Positions 42,661 to 54,530 are shown, counted from the first letter of the stretch. The stretch is 64,000 nucleotides of DNA from Miltochrista miniata (GCA_933228765.1 OW121747.1:9227001-9291000); one strand, 5' to 3'. Notes: a model not told the origin generated them from the letters alone. Translations and numbers: made by a program.

Positions 42661-43956
42661 CGTTTCGCAAGTACAAGTCACACACGTCACACGTGTGCCA
42701 AATACCTAAATGTTTTTTTTTAGTAAAATGAAACTAAGTAATAATTTCTGAATAGCTATATTATTGTTTTTTTAGTTTGAGTTTGCCCACGGGAAAAAAT
42801 ATCTGTGGTCTAAAAATATTTGTTCACAAACAAAAAATACGTTTGTTGAATGAGAGCCTGCCTTAAAATGTACTATTTTTCTGTAATTTGGATTTGTTGT
42901 TAAAACAGAAATTTTAACTCCTGTTGACGGACAGCCGTGTCTCAGCGATGGGGTCCTGTTTTTTACCCTTTGGGTACGGAACTCTAAAGACTAGGTGAAA
43001 TGTGTATGTGCCTCTGCCGAATCTTTCAGCGTTAAGGCGTGTCTATATATATGTATGGTACATACATATGTATGTATGTACCTATATGAGTACCTATTAA
43101 TATCTGCTGCCTAGCACTAGTACTGCACTTTGGGATCAGATGGCGCTTTGTAAAAGAATAACAAATGTCCGTGTCTTATAATACGGTCCATTGTATTTAA
43201 ACTTATCTCAACGTACTTCATAATATAAAAAGTAGTCATGATCTTTTCGAGACATTCGTCTCAATAAAAATACTAATATTTTTTGAAATTTTTAAGTTGC
43301 CTAATGTTGCGTTGCGACCAAACGGAGCGACTGTCGCTGAGAGAATTGTTTATGTGTGAGTGCCGCACGCACACAGCTGAACCGCCGATTCAAAACACCG
43401 AAAGTGCCGCTGCCTCGTGCGCTCGGACGGGCCTTAAGACAAAAGAAATTAATAATTTTATTTTCTATAGCCTTAAAAGTCTTAAAATCGAGTGAATCTT
43501 CCCTGGTCTTTATATCATCTAGATTAAGTCCTTGAGGAGATTCGACAATGCTTGGGTATGCCCTAGTAAGGATGTCTCCAGGGCCTTGACCCTGTATTGG
43601 CTTCATAAAGCACGAACATACTGTTTTTTTTATTCCAAAAGTAGGTATTAACTTAAAAATAATGAAGCAATGTTACCCGATTCTAAAAGTTTTAATCAAT
43701 AAAGTATCTTGATTTGACATGACTATAACGTACCTACTTTTTATGAAAGTATATAGGTAGATCGAAAGATATATGTCAGGTTCAGCATATTTTGTGGGTA
43801 GAATAAACTATCTTTGGTTAATCTAGGCGATACCTTACACATTGTCATCTAGCCCAAAATAGGCTAAATATTAGCTTTTACTTCAAGATCGGGTCGACTG
43901 ACAAAAAAAACCTGACAAATACTTTTCTGTGTCTAAAAAAAATACGTTTTTTTTAA
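42661..43956. other. Probable intron, nothing coding
   Basis: A decayed AGGGTTCCGTA copy (42800-42985) and a SINE-tail fragment (TCATCTAGCCCAAAAT near 43846) are visible. The open frames around 43300-43600 are not supported. Confidence 0.4.
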
Positions 43957-44075
43957 ACGTGAGGGATAGTCCTTCATGGAAGCTTTGCCGGACTCATGCC
44001 GAAAAAACCTCACGCAACTCAACGCCCAACAGTCTACGGTTGGGGTAAGTCCTCGGAAAGATGTCCCAGGGCAAA
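43957..44075 (-). mobile_element. R1-like LINE 3' tail
   Basis: ACGTGAGG (43957) pairs with CCTCACG (44008) around CATGGAAGCTTTGCCGGACT. Downstream CCTCGGAAAGATGTCCCAGG matches other tails. Confidence 0.7.
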
Positions 44076-44084
44076 TAAATTACG

Positions 44085-44205
44085 ATACAAATAGGTATAA
44101 GCAGATCACACAAATATTTTGTACCAAGGATTCGAACCGAACCCTCAGTAGGTAGTGCCGATTGCACAATGTGTATACGCACTGTACTAAAGAGGCAGCT
44201 TAGCG
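44085..44205 (-). repeat. tRNA-like SINE head
   Basis: GGATTCGAACCGAACCC is a reverse B box. CAAATATTTTGTACC and GATCACACAAATATT resemble the SINE at 58920. Confidence 0.5.
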
Positions 44206-45559
44206 TAATAAAAAACCGCTTCAAATTACATATTATTTTAGTTTTGTTACATAATAATATTTATATCTATACCAGCTTTCGTTACTTTCTGAGCTAGGAA
44301 ATTCCGATTAAATTATCATTCTAACAAAAACAACATCAAAATGGGTTCATCTTAATCAAAAACTATAACAACGAGAAACGAACATAGGGTAGGTACAGTA
44401 TGCAAGCTTATATTAGCTAAATTTGGGCTAGATGATGCTGTGTGAGATTGTCCACAAATTTAAATATTTATTAAAGCTGACATGTATCGTCGATCAATAT
44501 AATCAACGGAAACCAAACACAATCGTAGTAGTTACTCTTAGATGAAAACCACGCCGAAACTATAAAGTTAAATCTTAGTATCTCAAAAATATTCTAAAAC
44601 CCAAGTTAAAGTAGAAAAGAAGTGGAGGAGTCAAATAACAAGTAAAAAAGTTGAGAGCACTGTCTCTTCGTTTACATAAATGTTCTTAAAGGCAAGGACT
44701 CTCTTGTTGAAGTAGAACTTCTGTATTGAACAATAATGCATTTTATTTTATTTAAACCGCTTTCTCACTTAGAGATAAGTAGGTGATCTCTTGAAAACCA
44801 TGCTCGTAGACGCACTAGCAACAATTTATAGAATTCAATAAGCGAAAATTGTTTTCTAAAATAGTTGCTTTGTCTCCTAACAAGCGATGGTATACCTACT
44901 AGTCATCTACGATCAATTGAAGTATTGATTACTCAACTCAAGCGCAATTTCAAATCTTAAATGACCTATGATCCATAATACCTACATCATACATTCTACT
45001 TCCACCTCTTTGACTTACTTACTCATCTGAATCTGAAATACTTTGAAAAGAATTACTTAAAGAATAATAAAATTTATCGAGTTCTTACAACAGTTCTTGA
45101 AAAGTGCAGATCTAACTGTACTAAAATATTATACGATTAGCGCAAAGATCTCGACTTTACGGATTGTAGTCTCGTAATTGTATGTTATAATGTACCGAAT
45201 GTACTTTTGATCTCCGTTATGCGAGCTGGCGACAAAAAAATAAAAACATGTCTGGCGTTTGCTGTGATGAAGGATAATGCGTTGGTAGCAATTTTCTTAT
45301 CACTGTTCTATTCACAAACGTAGCAATGTACAGTAATAGCATAGTAATAAGTACAGTCAGCTTTTCATACCCTGTTTACTTATATGATTACAGACTATGT
45401 GATAGCATTCTGAATATACTTCATCATGGGCCTGATAGCATACCGTGTTTTTGTGACGCGGTGGCGAAGTACTATTGGAGCATATAATCTCGTCACCGCG
45501 TCACTGCTCTCCATATATTCATGAAACGTTACCATATGTAGTGTTCAAGTATTGTCAAG
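44206..45559. other. Intergenic or intron, AT-rich
   Basis: A SINE tail fragment (TTTGGGCTAGATGATGCTG) lies at 44425-44460. Nothing else is recognised. Confidence 0.4.
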
Positions 45560-45790
45560 GGGCTTTCTTCCGCGAACGGTTAGATTGTGCCATGAGCTCC
45601 CAGCCTTGGGTTATCCCAAACGGCTCCAGTATGGGCTTCTTCAAATAGGTCTTAGTTAAAAGGTACCGGCAGTGCGAATGTAGCGCCTCTGGTCATGCAA
45701 ACTTTCATATGCTACGGTGACCACAGTCCATCAGGTGGGACCGTAAGCTTTACTGCCACCTTAGCAGTATTAAAACCGTTGGTACGCTAA
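45560..45790 (+). repeat. Interspersed repeat with CCATCAGGTGGGACCGTAAG end
   Basis: TTAGATTGTGCCATGAGCTC, CCCAGCCTTGGGTTATCCC, GCGAATGTAGCGCC and GGTGACCACAGTCCATCAGG form a recognisable lepidopteran repeat, probably a LINE 3' region. Clade unassigned. Confidence 0.5.
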
Positions 45791-46324
45791 CTTGCGAGTC
45801 AAATGTTTTAACCGATGAAGCACTTAAAAATCGGTCGAATAAACCGGCGAATTTCGAAGACCAAAATACGAATAGGAGTGAATCTGTTTGGTACGCTAAT
45901 GAATGTTTAAACGGTTGAGTCGACAATTTATCAGGCGACTCTCCTGCAAATTGCCTGTATCGTACGGATCAGGATCATTGCAGATGCGGCGTATCTATTT
46001 CGGAGATCGATCCCACATAGAACTGAATAGAAAGCCTAAACACACGACAAAAGTATCCTATGTCTAATTTCAGACTAAATTCTATCACTTTTGTGTTTGT
46101 TTTTATGATGTTGGTGTTGTATGGTTATAAAAAAAAAACACGAAGGCTAATGCGGGAGCTCCGCTCCGCGCCGGCTTGCGCTAGGCAGATAGGTAGCATG
46201 TGGTTAGTGGGTTGAGTCTAGCACAGCATACGTCGGAATTTTCACACGTACATAAACATATTAGGTATAAATACATTCTACTTACATTCAAATTTAAATA
46301 CTATAATGGATGATCAGTGTGTGT
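45791..46324. other. Intergenic, nothing recognised
   Basis: ACGAAGGCTAATGCGGGAGC at 46140 recurs in reverse at 57925-57950, so part is repetitive. Confidence 0.35.
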
Positions 46325-46537
46325 TCATAAACAACCAAAACATGAGTTTGTTTTACGGCCTGAATTGAGCTTATGCTGCTTCAAAGTATGATTTACAACA
46401 GTTTGGAAATATTCTCGGAAACTGCCTCGTGTATTTCGAAAGGCGAGTATGACGTGAATTCCATCAAAAATGTTTTGAGAGAGAGTTGCTTCACCCTGTT
46501 TGTGTAACAAATATTCACCGTATAAATAAAAGGACAT
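46325..46537 (-). CDS. Candidate terminal exon, unknown protein
   Basis: Following a strong acceptor (CCTCTTTTCAG) an open frame of 70 codons runs to a TGA: MSFYLYGEYLLHKQGEATLS ... NIFDGIHVILAFRNTRG ... and ends GRKTNSCFGCL. The ATG immediately follows the acceptor, so it could be an internal Met. No family or upstream exon is recognised. Confidence 0.3.
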   Translation of the reverse strand: MSFYLYGEYLLHKQGEATLSQNIFDGIHVILAFRNTRGSFREYFQTVVNHTLKQHKLNSGRKTNSCFGCL

Positions 46538-47017
46538 CTGAAAAGAGGCATCCTGTTTATGGTTTACATTTAACCTTTTTCTTGGCACCTACGCGCTTTT
46601 TCTGCCTCCGAGTTTACTGTAAATAAATATTAATTTTCAATAAAAGTTTAAGTACATATAATATTTTCTTTTTCTATATCAAAGTAATAAAAGAGTACAA
46701 TCGTTAATATCTTACAATTCATGATTTAACTTACACTTGACTAAAGTAATGGAATACCTATCAGCTACGGCAAGAAGTTGTTACAGTGTATTATCAGATC
46801 CTTGTCTGAACTAGGATGTTAATCCTGTGTCTCAGACGTTCATCTGACTAAGCAAACAAGAGAGCACATTATAATACTAATTCCTATTCCGAAAAATGTT
46901 TAATTATATAATTTTAAACATTCAAAAAAATTAAAAGATAAATAAAATAAAACGGGTTGTATAAAATATAGAATAAAATTAGTTTGACAAAATTATAAGT
47001 AGGTTCCTACATTTATA
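46538..47017. other. 3' flank or 3' UTR of the intact LINE
   Basis: Very AT-rich. The LINE's 3' end lies somewhere here, but no poly(A) or repeat tail or target duplication could be fixed. Confidence 0.4.
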
Positions 47018-49939
47018 TTAACTCAATATCTCTAAAATATTTTCCGTGTCATCATAATTGAGCTCTCTCAGGTATTCTGTAACGATACTTTTACAGAGTC
47101 TATGTCTGGTTGGATATATGTGCAATAACTTATTTAACCTATTATATAGATAGCGACCTAAGAACATATAAAATCTATGCGCAAATGCATGTATGGTTGG
47201 AGTTCTGACACAGACTATGTCTTTCCTCCTTTTATCAAGTGTGCAGAGGGGTAATTCGGCATGCTTTTTAAGTATAATATGAAGGATAAACAATTGCCGC
47301 ACTGTAAGAACTTGACACGCTACGTGAAGCTGATGTGTTGGGAATAGAAAGGGGCGAAAAGTCGCTACTTTTAGTACAGCCCTTTGGGCACGTTCCAGAG
47401 GAAGGAGAATTGTTTTTGCAGCGCCACCCCACGAGGTGATGCAATATGTTAGTATCGACTGACACAAGGCCAAGTAAACCTGTTTGATTAGTGCATAGTC
47501 GGCAATATCGCGTAAATTCTTAAATATATAAATAAGTTTGCGTACTCTACCGCATAATATATCAATATGTTTTCTGAAATTTAAATTAGTGTCAAGAGTA
47601 ATACCTAGATATTTTATATCGTTAGTTATGCCTAATGTGGGGCAAGCGCATGCAGTGTCATCAAAATTCATGCAATTATGTGCGTAAATACTTGGGTTGG
47701 ACACTGGGTTATTTTTATTCATTATTTTAAATAAAATGTATTTTGTCTTGTGTGTATTCAAAGTTAGAAGGTTCCCCTGAAGCCACCTGGATACAGTATT
47801 AAAACCCTTCTGAGCAAAACTATAGACGTCATCTTGTGTTTCCGCTGAGAATAGCAACGACGTATCGTCTGCATATGATATTATAACCCCATTTTGGAGA
47901 GGCAAGTTGCAAAGGTCATCAATGTAAATTAGGAACAGGGTCGATGACAACACACTGCCCTGTGGAAAACCATAGAAAGTATTCTTTAATTCAGCACTCC
48001 TGCGCTCCCCAATCCGCACACATTGATATCTGTCACTTAGGTAGTCAGAAAAGAGTTTTAGCTGTGTTCCTCTAATCCCTAATGCTTCAAGCTTATTCAA
48101 TAGTATAGTACAGGAAACTGTATCAAAGGCTTTCGCAAGGTCTAGGAATATCCCAATGGTGTGCAAGCCCCTGTCCAAATTGCTAGCTATATAATTGGTT
48201 AATTGGTGTACTGCTTGGTCAGTCGATCTCTTTGGGCGGAAACCAAATTGTTGGTCTGAGAGCAGTTTCTTTTCTTCTAGATATTTTAAGAGTCTAATAT
48301 TTATAATTTTTTCTAGTATTTTAGATATGCCCGTTAGTACTGAGATTGGTCGGTAGTTGTTAATATCTTTTGGATCTCCAGTCTTAAGTACAGGTAAAAC
48401 TACCGCTTTTTTAAGCAACTTTGGGAAGGTGCCCGTGAGTAAGCAAAGCTGAAAGATGTGCGTTAAGGGAGGCGCAAGAATGTGCTTAAATCTTTTTAAA
48501 ATTACATTAGTTATGTTGTCCCACCCAACTGCGCAAACGTCCTTTAGTCCACTAATATTAGTCAAAACTTCGTCTAAGTCCGTATCTAGTAACACAAAGG
48601 AATTTAGCGCAGTCTTGGTCTGACGGGGAGGCGGGATACGCAGCTGGAGAGACCTTTCGGCAAGATTCTTACCAATGTTAGTAAAGAAATGGTTAACCTT
48701 GTTCATTGATAGGGAAGGGGAAGAATCTATAGATAATAAATCTAGAGAAGGTTCACAGATTTTCACATGAAAAGTATTCTGTTTAATAACTTTCCAGATC
48801 AATTTAGTATTATTGCCTGCTTTTTGAAGTTCATTTTTTCCATATTGTATTTTTAACTTTTTTAGGAGATTATTACAGTAGTTTCGGTATCTCTTATATG
48901 ATGTTAAGAGTGTTTGGTTTTCTGGGGCTGCTTTCGTTTTCTGGTGCAAAATATCCCTATGTCTGATACAACGGACGAGGCCGGGAGTAATCCATGGCTT
49001 AGTGTTCATAAACTTTCTAGGAATAAGTGTTCTGAACGTGTTTTTCGCTATAGCACATTGTAATGAATCGAGGAAATAACCTAATGATACGTTTGCATCG
49101 TCACTCTCATAAACGGGGTCAAACGTTATATTTCTGATATCCGTGCTAAGACGCTTCATATTCAGTCTAGCGGAGCTATTGCTATTCATGCATTTTTTTC
49201 TAGGTGTAAATATTTGTAGTGTTAGTAATATTGCTTGGTGATCCGTGATTGTGGAGTTAGTAACAAATGTTGTTGATGGCTTATTTGTTTTAATTACGTA
49301 ATGATCTAAACAAGAGCCTGTAATGAAAGTAGGTAAATTATGTGTAGGTAACAGCCCGTGAAAAGAGCATATATTCAGATATGTGTCTGCTTTGTCATCC
49401 GGTGTCTCTGGGCCGATGTTAATGTTAATGTCACCCATTAAGATTATAGTTTTGTAGGAAGATAAGGCTTTCAAGTTTATATCCAGAGAGTCCAGAAACA
49501 CGGTGAGACTTTGAGAGGGAGGCCTATATACAGCCAAAATTACTGTATCGGTGTTTATTTTAATACACAAGCAATTACAGGATTCGAATTGGGGCTCCTC
49601 GACAGTTACATGTAAATCTCTCTTTATGTAAACAACTAAGCCATCATTCTGATTCATGCTATGCTCTGTTTTGTGGGCTGAGTATCCATCAAGCGGAGGG
49701 AGAATTGTATGATCTGACAACCTACACTCTGTAAGCGCAATAACGTCACAATCGAAGTCAAGTCGCTGTAACAGGACCTGGAACTCACTCATATTCCGTT
49801 GTATGCTACGAATATTCTGAGTTATTAATGTTAAATATTTCCCAGAACTAGGCAAGAATGATTTACACTGTTCGATCGAGCATCGCTTTATGTCTGACAC
49901 GGAAAAATCATCCAAATTATAAAACAGTTGGTCGGTCAT
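47018..49939 (-). CDS. LINE ORF2: endonuclease-reverse transcriptase
   Basis: 973 residues. Residues 35-240 form an apurinic-like endonuclease that nicks target DNA: LTLITQNIRS (Asn42), ALTECRLS (Glu71), VYRPPSQS, ILMGDININ (Asp170), LDHYV and the catalytic TDH (233-234). Residues 510-800 are the reverse transcriptase for target-primed synthesis: VVLPVLKTGD, NNYRPISVL, QQFGFRPKRSTDQA, FLDLAKAFDTVS (Asp600), GFPQGSVLS, SYADDTSLL (690-692) and KYLGITLD. The usual C-terminal region of about 170 residues follows. No stop, frameshift or lost catalytic residue is seen. It starts 70 bp after ORF1 stops, so translation probably depends on reinitiation. Confidence 0.96.
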   Translation of the reverse strand: MTDQLFYNLDDFSVSDIKRCSIEQCKSFLPSSGKYLTLITQNIRSIQRNMSEFQVLLQRLDFDCDVIALTECRLSDHTILPPLDGYSAHKTEHSMNQNDGLVVYIKRDLHVTVEEPQFESCNCLCIKINTDTVILAVYRPPSQSLTVFLDSLDINLKALSSYKTIILMGDININIGPETPDDKADTYLNICSFHGLLPTHNLPTFITGSCLDHYVIKTNKPSTTFVTNSTITDHQAILLTLQIFTPRKKCMNSNSSARLNMKRLSTDIRNITFDPVYESDDANVSLGYFLDSLQCAIAKNTFRTLIPRKFMNTKPWITPGLVRCIRHRDILHQKTKAAPENQTLLTSYKRYRNYCNNLLKKLKIQYGKNELQKAGNNTKLIWKVIKQNTFHVKICEPSLDLLSIDSSPSLSMNKVNHFFTNIGKNLAERSLQLRIPPPRQTKTALNSFVLLDTDLDEVLTNISGLKDVCAVGWDNITNVILKRFKHILAPPLTHIFQLCLLTGTFPKLLKKAVVLPVLKTGDPKDINNYRPISVLTGISKILEKIINIRLLKYLEEKKLLSDQQFGFRPKRSTDQAVHQLTNYIASNLDRGLHTIGIFLDLAKAFDTVSCTILLNKLEALGIRGTQLKLFSDYLSDRYQCVRIGERRSAELKNTFYGFPQGSVLSSTLFLIYIDDLCNLPLQNGVIISYADDTSLLFSAETQDDVYSFAQKGFNTVSRWLQGNLLTLNTHKTKYILFKIMNKNNPVSNPSIYAHNCMNFDDTACACPTLGITNDIKYLGITLDTNLNFRKHIDILCGRVRKLIYIFKNLRDIADYALIKQVYLALCQSILTYCITSWGGAAKTILLPLERAQRAVLKVATFRPFLFPTHQLHVACQVLTVRQLFILHIILKKHAELPLCTLDKRRKDIVCVRTPTIHAFAHRFYMFLGRYLYNRLNKLLHIYPTRHRLCKSIVTEYLRELNYDDTENILEILS

Positions 49940-50009
49940 ATTATTAAATAGAATTAATTAACTTAAGATTAAATGAAGTGCTAACTAAATAAAGATATGA
50001 GTGGCGCTA

Positions 50010-51296
50010 CTAGGCGCCTTCATAATCGATGCTGTTAATATATTTGTCCTCTGCAAACTTACGTGCCGGACAAGTTACGTCACCAGTCTGATGGTCGCAC
50101 CTTCTCTGGAAGCGCTTGCAAGTGGCGCAGTTTGCTGGAGCCGTTTTATCAGTGCACTCTTTGATGGAGTGCCCGTGTACGCCACAGTGGTTACAGGTCG
50201 GGCTAGCTTCCCGGCAATATTTGGCTGCATGACCATATTGTTGGCAGTTATAGCACCTTGTGACTATCGTGAAGTCCCTTACTGGGCAAGACGTCCAGTT
50301 TATGAAAATACGGCCTTGATTAATCAGAGCTTTTCTCACATTGGCAGGAACTTCTAGTATATAATTACTGGTGGAAAGGCCCTTTTTACCAGATTTATGG
50401 CTCAGTTTGATTGCTGCCAAGAAAGCCTCGCGAGTCGAGCCCGGAAATTTGTCAGCTAAATTCTGTTCGTAAATGCACTCAAATACCTCTTTTTCAGTAA
50501 GGGCTACTGGTACTCCGATGACCGTAATTCTTGGGCGACGTTTAGCGGGTTCCTCTACATTGAGTCCCGATGCAGCAAATTTCTGAGAGTTTTTCAACAT
50601 CTCTATGTCCCGTTTTGATTCAGTGCTGATCAAAACTCCGCCATTTCTCACTTTTTTAAGGCCACGCACTTGTAGTTTCAGCTGTCCCGGTGAAATAATT
50701 TTCTGGACAAGAGATTTCGTTTCGTCACTGGTCTTAGTTTTGTCACTCGGGTAGATAGCAAGAGAACTAAGATTGCTTGGTCGTATAAAGTTATCCTCTC
50801 CTTTTTTTACCATGGCCGCGAAAGAAGAGTTGTCCTGGGATTGTAGCTTATTTTCTATAGCCTCTTTGAATTCCTGGAGAGATGACGCCATGTCCTGCTG
50901 CTCCTGACGATGCTGAATTATAGTGTGGGCTTGTATAGTTTTTTGTTTCAAGGCTTGATATAGAACGGCCATCTGAGACGTTCCATTGGTAACCTTGCGG
51001 CATAAATTCGTCACTCGTTGTTTTTGATCCGAGTTCATTTTGCCCTCGGTGACGATGGTACAAACTTCATGCAAGGCAGTCTCGACGTTAGCAATCCATG
51101 TCTGAATTTCCGCAGTGGGTAACACTTCCTTAGGTAGTTCGGTGGCTGAGAGTATTTGAGGATTTTCCTCCGGAGGGCCCATTTGGGGGGTTGGTGTCCC
51201 AGGGGGGCTTCTTCTTACTAATTGGCTACGGTCAAAGGGACAGGTCCCTTTGGAGTAACATCCTGGGCTAGCCATCGCTAGTACAAATCTCACCAC
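50010..51296 (-). CDS. LINE ORF1: gag-like zinc-knuckle protein
   Basis: 428 residues; it presumably binds the element's RNA. The N-terminal part is Pro-rich (residues 25-50), then a helical stretch with LYQALKQKTIQAHTIIQHRQ and LQEFKEAIENKLQ that could be a coiled coil. A middle region (about 200-340) resembles the RRM-like part of jockey-group gag (RPRITVIGVPVALTEKEVFE). Three Cys-rich knuckles close the protein: CYNCQQYGHAAKYC (348-361), CNHCGVHGHSIKEC (368-381) and CATCKRFQ...C (from 390). The start could also be at Met8 (MASPGCYSKG). Confidence 0.92.
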   Translation of the reverse strand: MVRFVLAMASPGCYSKGTCPFDRSQLVRRSPPGTPTPQMGPPEENPQILSATELPKEVLPTAEIQTWIANVETALHEVCTIVTEGKMNSDQKQRVTNLCRKVTNGTSQMAVLYQALKQKTIQAHTIIQHRQEQQDMASSLQEFKEAIENKLQSQDNSSFAAMVKKGEDNFIRPSNLSSLAIYPSDKTKTSDETKSLVQKIISPGQLKLQVRGLKKVRNGGVLISTESKRDIEMLKNSQKFAASGLNVEEPAKRRPRITVIGVPVALTEKEVFECIYEQNLADKFPGSTREAFLAAIKLSHKSGKKGLSTSNYILEVPANVRKALINQGRIFINWTSCPVRDFTIVTRCYNCQQYGHAAKYCREASPTCNHCGVHGHSIKECTDKTAPANCATCKRFQRRCDHQTGDVTCPARKFAEDKYINSIDYEGA

Positions 51297-52178
51297 TTTA
51301 TTTCACAAAATATTTTAGTTCATTTTGTCAATAGATAGGCATTAGTCACTCGTGACACACTTAGGTTCATATGCAATATCACTTACGTCGCGGAATTTAT
51401 TGCTTTGATTTTATTAAAATTAAGACATTTCAAAATGCACAGATCGCACGTCTGCTTAGTCAAGCGAACCGAATCCGAAAAAACGTAAAAGTAAGTAGAT
51501 ACTTACTTTGGCTGGAAATGTTTCCACTCGCAAAGTTTTATGTGGGCAATTGCTGACAGCTTTCAGCGTGTTTGTATCAAAGGAAACAACAATATTTTCA
51601 TTCCAATTTCTTTATTATTTTATGTTCAGTAGGTACATTCAAAAGCAATAAATTTGTTTGATATCAAAATCTTTTGTAATACTTAACTCATTCTAGTTTT
51701 CAATCTAGTTGTATTCGTGTTGATATTGATAACAAAGGTTTTGACGTAACTACTAAATATTTAGGCCTAACTATGATGATATCATAACGTCCTATCGATT
51801 TTTTTGGGATCCAGGCGAGCCTTACCTGCAAGGTGCAAGTGACTTACGAACGATATGATGGCGAAGAGAAGAAAGCTTTAAAACAAAACTCTGAACCAAC
51901 ACGTCTGAACGAGTTGGTGCTGACATCGCACATTAAAAAATAAATTGAAGTAGAAATTGTTTGCTGTGGCGTAAGTTAGGAGAGGCCTACGTCCAGCAAT
52001 GGACTGCAATTAAATAGCCTGGCGTAATGGTTTTATTAATTGACATAACTCTCGTTAAATTGAGTCCTCCACTGACGAAAAATGTAAATTCGGTTATGGA
52101 CGATAATTTTACGTGATAAGTATCGTCATAAAAAAACACAAACGTAATCATCAGATGGAGTGGAAGAGAGATAGATGC
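51297..52178. other. 5' flank or 5' UTR of the LINE, then unassigned sequence
   Basis: At 51975-52010 GGAGAGGCCTACGTCCAGCA resembles an RTE 3' tail. Nothing else is recognised. Confidence 0.4.
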
Positions 52179-52186
52179 GTCACAAG
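52179..52186. repeat. Left 8-bp target site duplication, GTCACAAG
   Basis: It matches 54709-54716 (GTCGCAAG) with one transition. Confidence 0.65.
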
Positions 52187-52262
52187 TAGGGTTGCCAGAT
52201 ACAGGCATTTCATTTCCGGGACAATTCGAGGGTTACGCATTCGGTCGGTAGGAAAATATTAA

Positions 52263-52690
52263 AAACCGGCCAAGTGCGAGTCGTTCTCGCCCATGAAAGG
52301 TTCTGTAGCAGCAAGTACCATAATATAAAAGTTCTTGTACCTAGTTCGTTGTAACTTTAATTGATGTTTTATCACGTTCGCTGTGGTAGTGATTTTTCTA
52401 GGCGAAAATTGCGGTTTATGACGTTTAAAAAAAAAACTACTTACTAGGTCTCGTTCAAACCAATTTCCGTTGGAATTTTTTATGGCAATGTACCTACATT
52501 ATATTTTTTTTTATGGATTTATTATTCTCTTAGTTTAGAAGTTAGAGGGACACACACACATTTTTCCACTTTGGAAGTGTCTCTTGCTCAAACTATTCGG
52601 TTTAAAAAAAAAGATGTTAGAAACCTCAATAGCATTTTTGAAGACCTATCTATAGATATCCCACACGTACAGGTTTGATTATAAAGGTAG
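52263..52690 (-). repeat. AGGGTTCCGTA-family repeat, long form
   Basis: CCGGCCAAGTGCGAGTCG opens it. The inside is colinear in reverse with 63270-63690 (CACTTTGGAAGTGTCTCTTG, TTTTTGAAGACCTATC, TATCCCACACGTA), so these two are the long version of the family. Confidence 0.75.
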
Positions 52691-53744
52691 GTACCTAATT
52701 ATTTTGTAAATCGCTTTACCTAATATTTTACAAAACTTAAAACACATTATTGGCACATCGAAATAATTAACTTATGTTTGTTTATTCAATAAAAATGAAA
52801 ACAACATTAACTCTTATCATCAGTATCATACATAAATATAAAACTTAAAACAAAAATTCTGATCAATTGCTTGCACATTCAGTCGCTCAATAAAATAAAA
52901 TTTGTTATTTTTTAAATTAAACTTCTTTAGATGCGACTAGGGTGTTTAAGAGCCCACTAGACGCCAAATTGTTAAAAGAAAATAGAAGATAATACATTTT
53001 AGCGTGCAAGAAAGAGAGAGATGCGATCGGTTTTTATTTAAATAAATTAATTATAAAAAAACTATAACCAATATGAAAAAATGCTCTTGTGCAAATGAAG
53101 ATTTTACTATTGTCTTTCTTGTAAATATTTTATATTATAAAAACAACTTATAATATACGAGATCTAGCTTAAAATTTTACGAAATCGAGGTATTTGCAAC
53201 ACAAAAATCTATCGAGGATTTTATCAGTAATCGTGTTTCGAGCCTAGAGCGTTTTTAGTTCATGAACTGAAGTTGTCTGTGTTGAAATTTTAATTCCGCA
53301 GACCTCACGAGTCCTGAGATCTAGATCAAAGTAATAGTCTTTTTGGCGTCATATGGACTCTTAACTCAGATTTTTTTTTCTGACGGAAGTAACGCTTACT
53401 ATTCGAATTTTGAATAGTGCAAACTACGTTTCCGCTATTCAAAATTCGAATGAATGATATTAATATAAATCATTAACAGTGATATATGCCGTTAATGGCA
53501 AAGAAGTTTTACTTCAATCGCGCGTAAAGGTTACACGCACACACTTTTTTTTTTAGAAAATCAACATCATGTTACAATATGAGTATTAAACATAAAAAGC
53601 ACTTTATAAAACAAAACTTAAATACTTCTCTTTTGCTTATTAAATAACCTCGAATATTAAAATCACAATTATTTTGGCTCAGTAAATAAATCATTCGATA
53701 AACCGACTACTTTTTATGTAGTCGGTTTTTTTTTATTTAGCTCG
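52691..53744. other. AT-rich interior of composite 3
   Basis: No ORF. TTTTCTGACGGAAGTAAC at 53377 also occurs in reverse at 15490, so part of it is repetitive. Confidence 0.4.
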
Positions 53745-54530
53745 CCATATTGACGTCGCCACCAGCCTGATGGAAAGCCGTGGCGCATTTAGCGAGGGCC
53801 ACTTCTGACAGTGTTCTTCAAGTTGTCACCCTGTGATGTGCCTCTTCACGCTCCTCTTGAAGAACCCGGGATTCTAAGATGAAGGAAACACGTGTGCGGG
53901 CAGGTCGATCCATGATTTTATAGTTCGACGGAGGAACGATCTTTTGAAACGCTCAGTTCTGGCGAAGATACTCTCCACTATGTGTGAGTGGCATCTTTGC
54001 CCGGCACGCTTTGTTCGGGATCGGAAAGGAGAGGGTAGCATCAGGTTAAAGAGCTCTTCTGAACATTCGCCGCGATACATTCGATAGACGGCAGCCAAGG
54101 AGGCTATGGTCCTTTTCTGCGCCAGCCAACGATTCGAGGCCTCCCGTCACCTCAGGACAACCAATTATTCGGGTAGCACGTCTCTGCATAGCGTCAAGCG
54201 CGTCTAGTAAGTACCTTTCCGAGTCATCACAAAGGAACAGTATTCGACGCAGGGACGATCTGCGTCTTGTACAGTAAACATCACTGAAGTGGCGTGAAGT
54301 ACCGTCTCACCTTATTTATGACTCGTAGTTTCCGCGAGGCCAACCCAATACAACTCTCTATGTAGTTTTTGTGATTGAGCTCACGCCGGACGTCTATACC
54401 GAGGATCTCCAGGTTGTCCTTTAGTGGAACCGTAATGCTCTGAAGAGAGGGTAGGGGTAGGAATGGCGACTTTTAGCTGTAAACGCACACGCCTGTTTTT
54501 CTGGCATTGAACTCGACCAGGTTGTCTGAA
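53745..54530 (-). mobile_element. CR1/jockey-like LINE relic
   Basis: Minus-strand frames give AAVYRMYRGECSEELFNLML, ERFKRSFLRRTIKSWIDLPA and HVFPSS, the C-terminal end of the polymerase, as well as the ADLD...FNARK-type region interrupted by frameshifts. It shares its 3' edge (GTCGCCACCAGCCTGATGG) with 41866. Confidence 0.65.

Larger units (their letters stand above)
47018..51296 (-). mobile_element. Non-LTR retrotransposon with two intact ORFs (jockey/CR1 superfamily)
   Basis: It has ORF1 (gag-like, three zinc knuckles) and ORF2 (endonuclease plus reverse transcriptase), both uninterrupted and separated by 70 bp. There is no RNase H domain and no restriction-like endonuclease, which excludes I/R1 types with RNase H and R2-like elements. 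The gag-like knuckles favour the jockey side; the RT wording (FLDLAKAFDTVS) is seen in both jockey- and CR1-group elements. Ends are given as ORF limits, since the UTR borders are not certain. All hallmark residues are kept, so it may be recent and potentially active. Confidence 0.93.
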
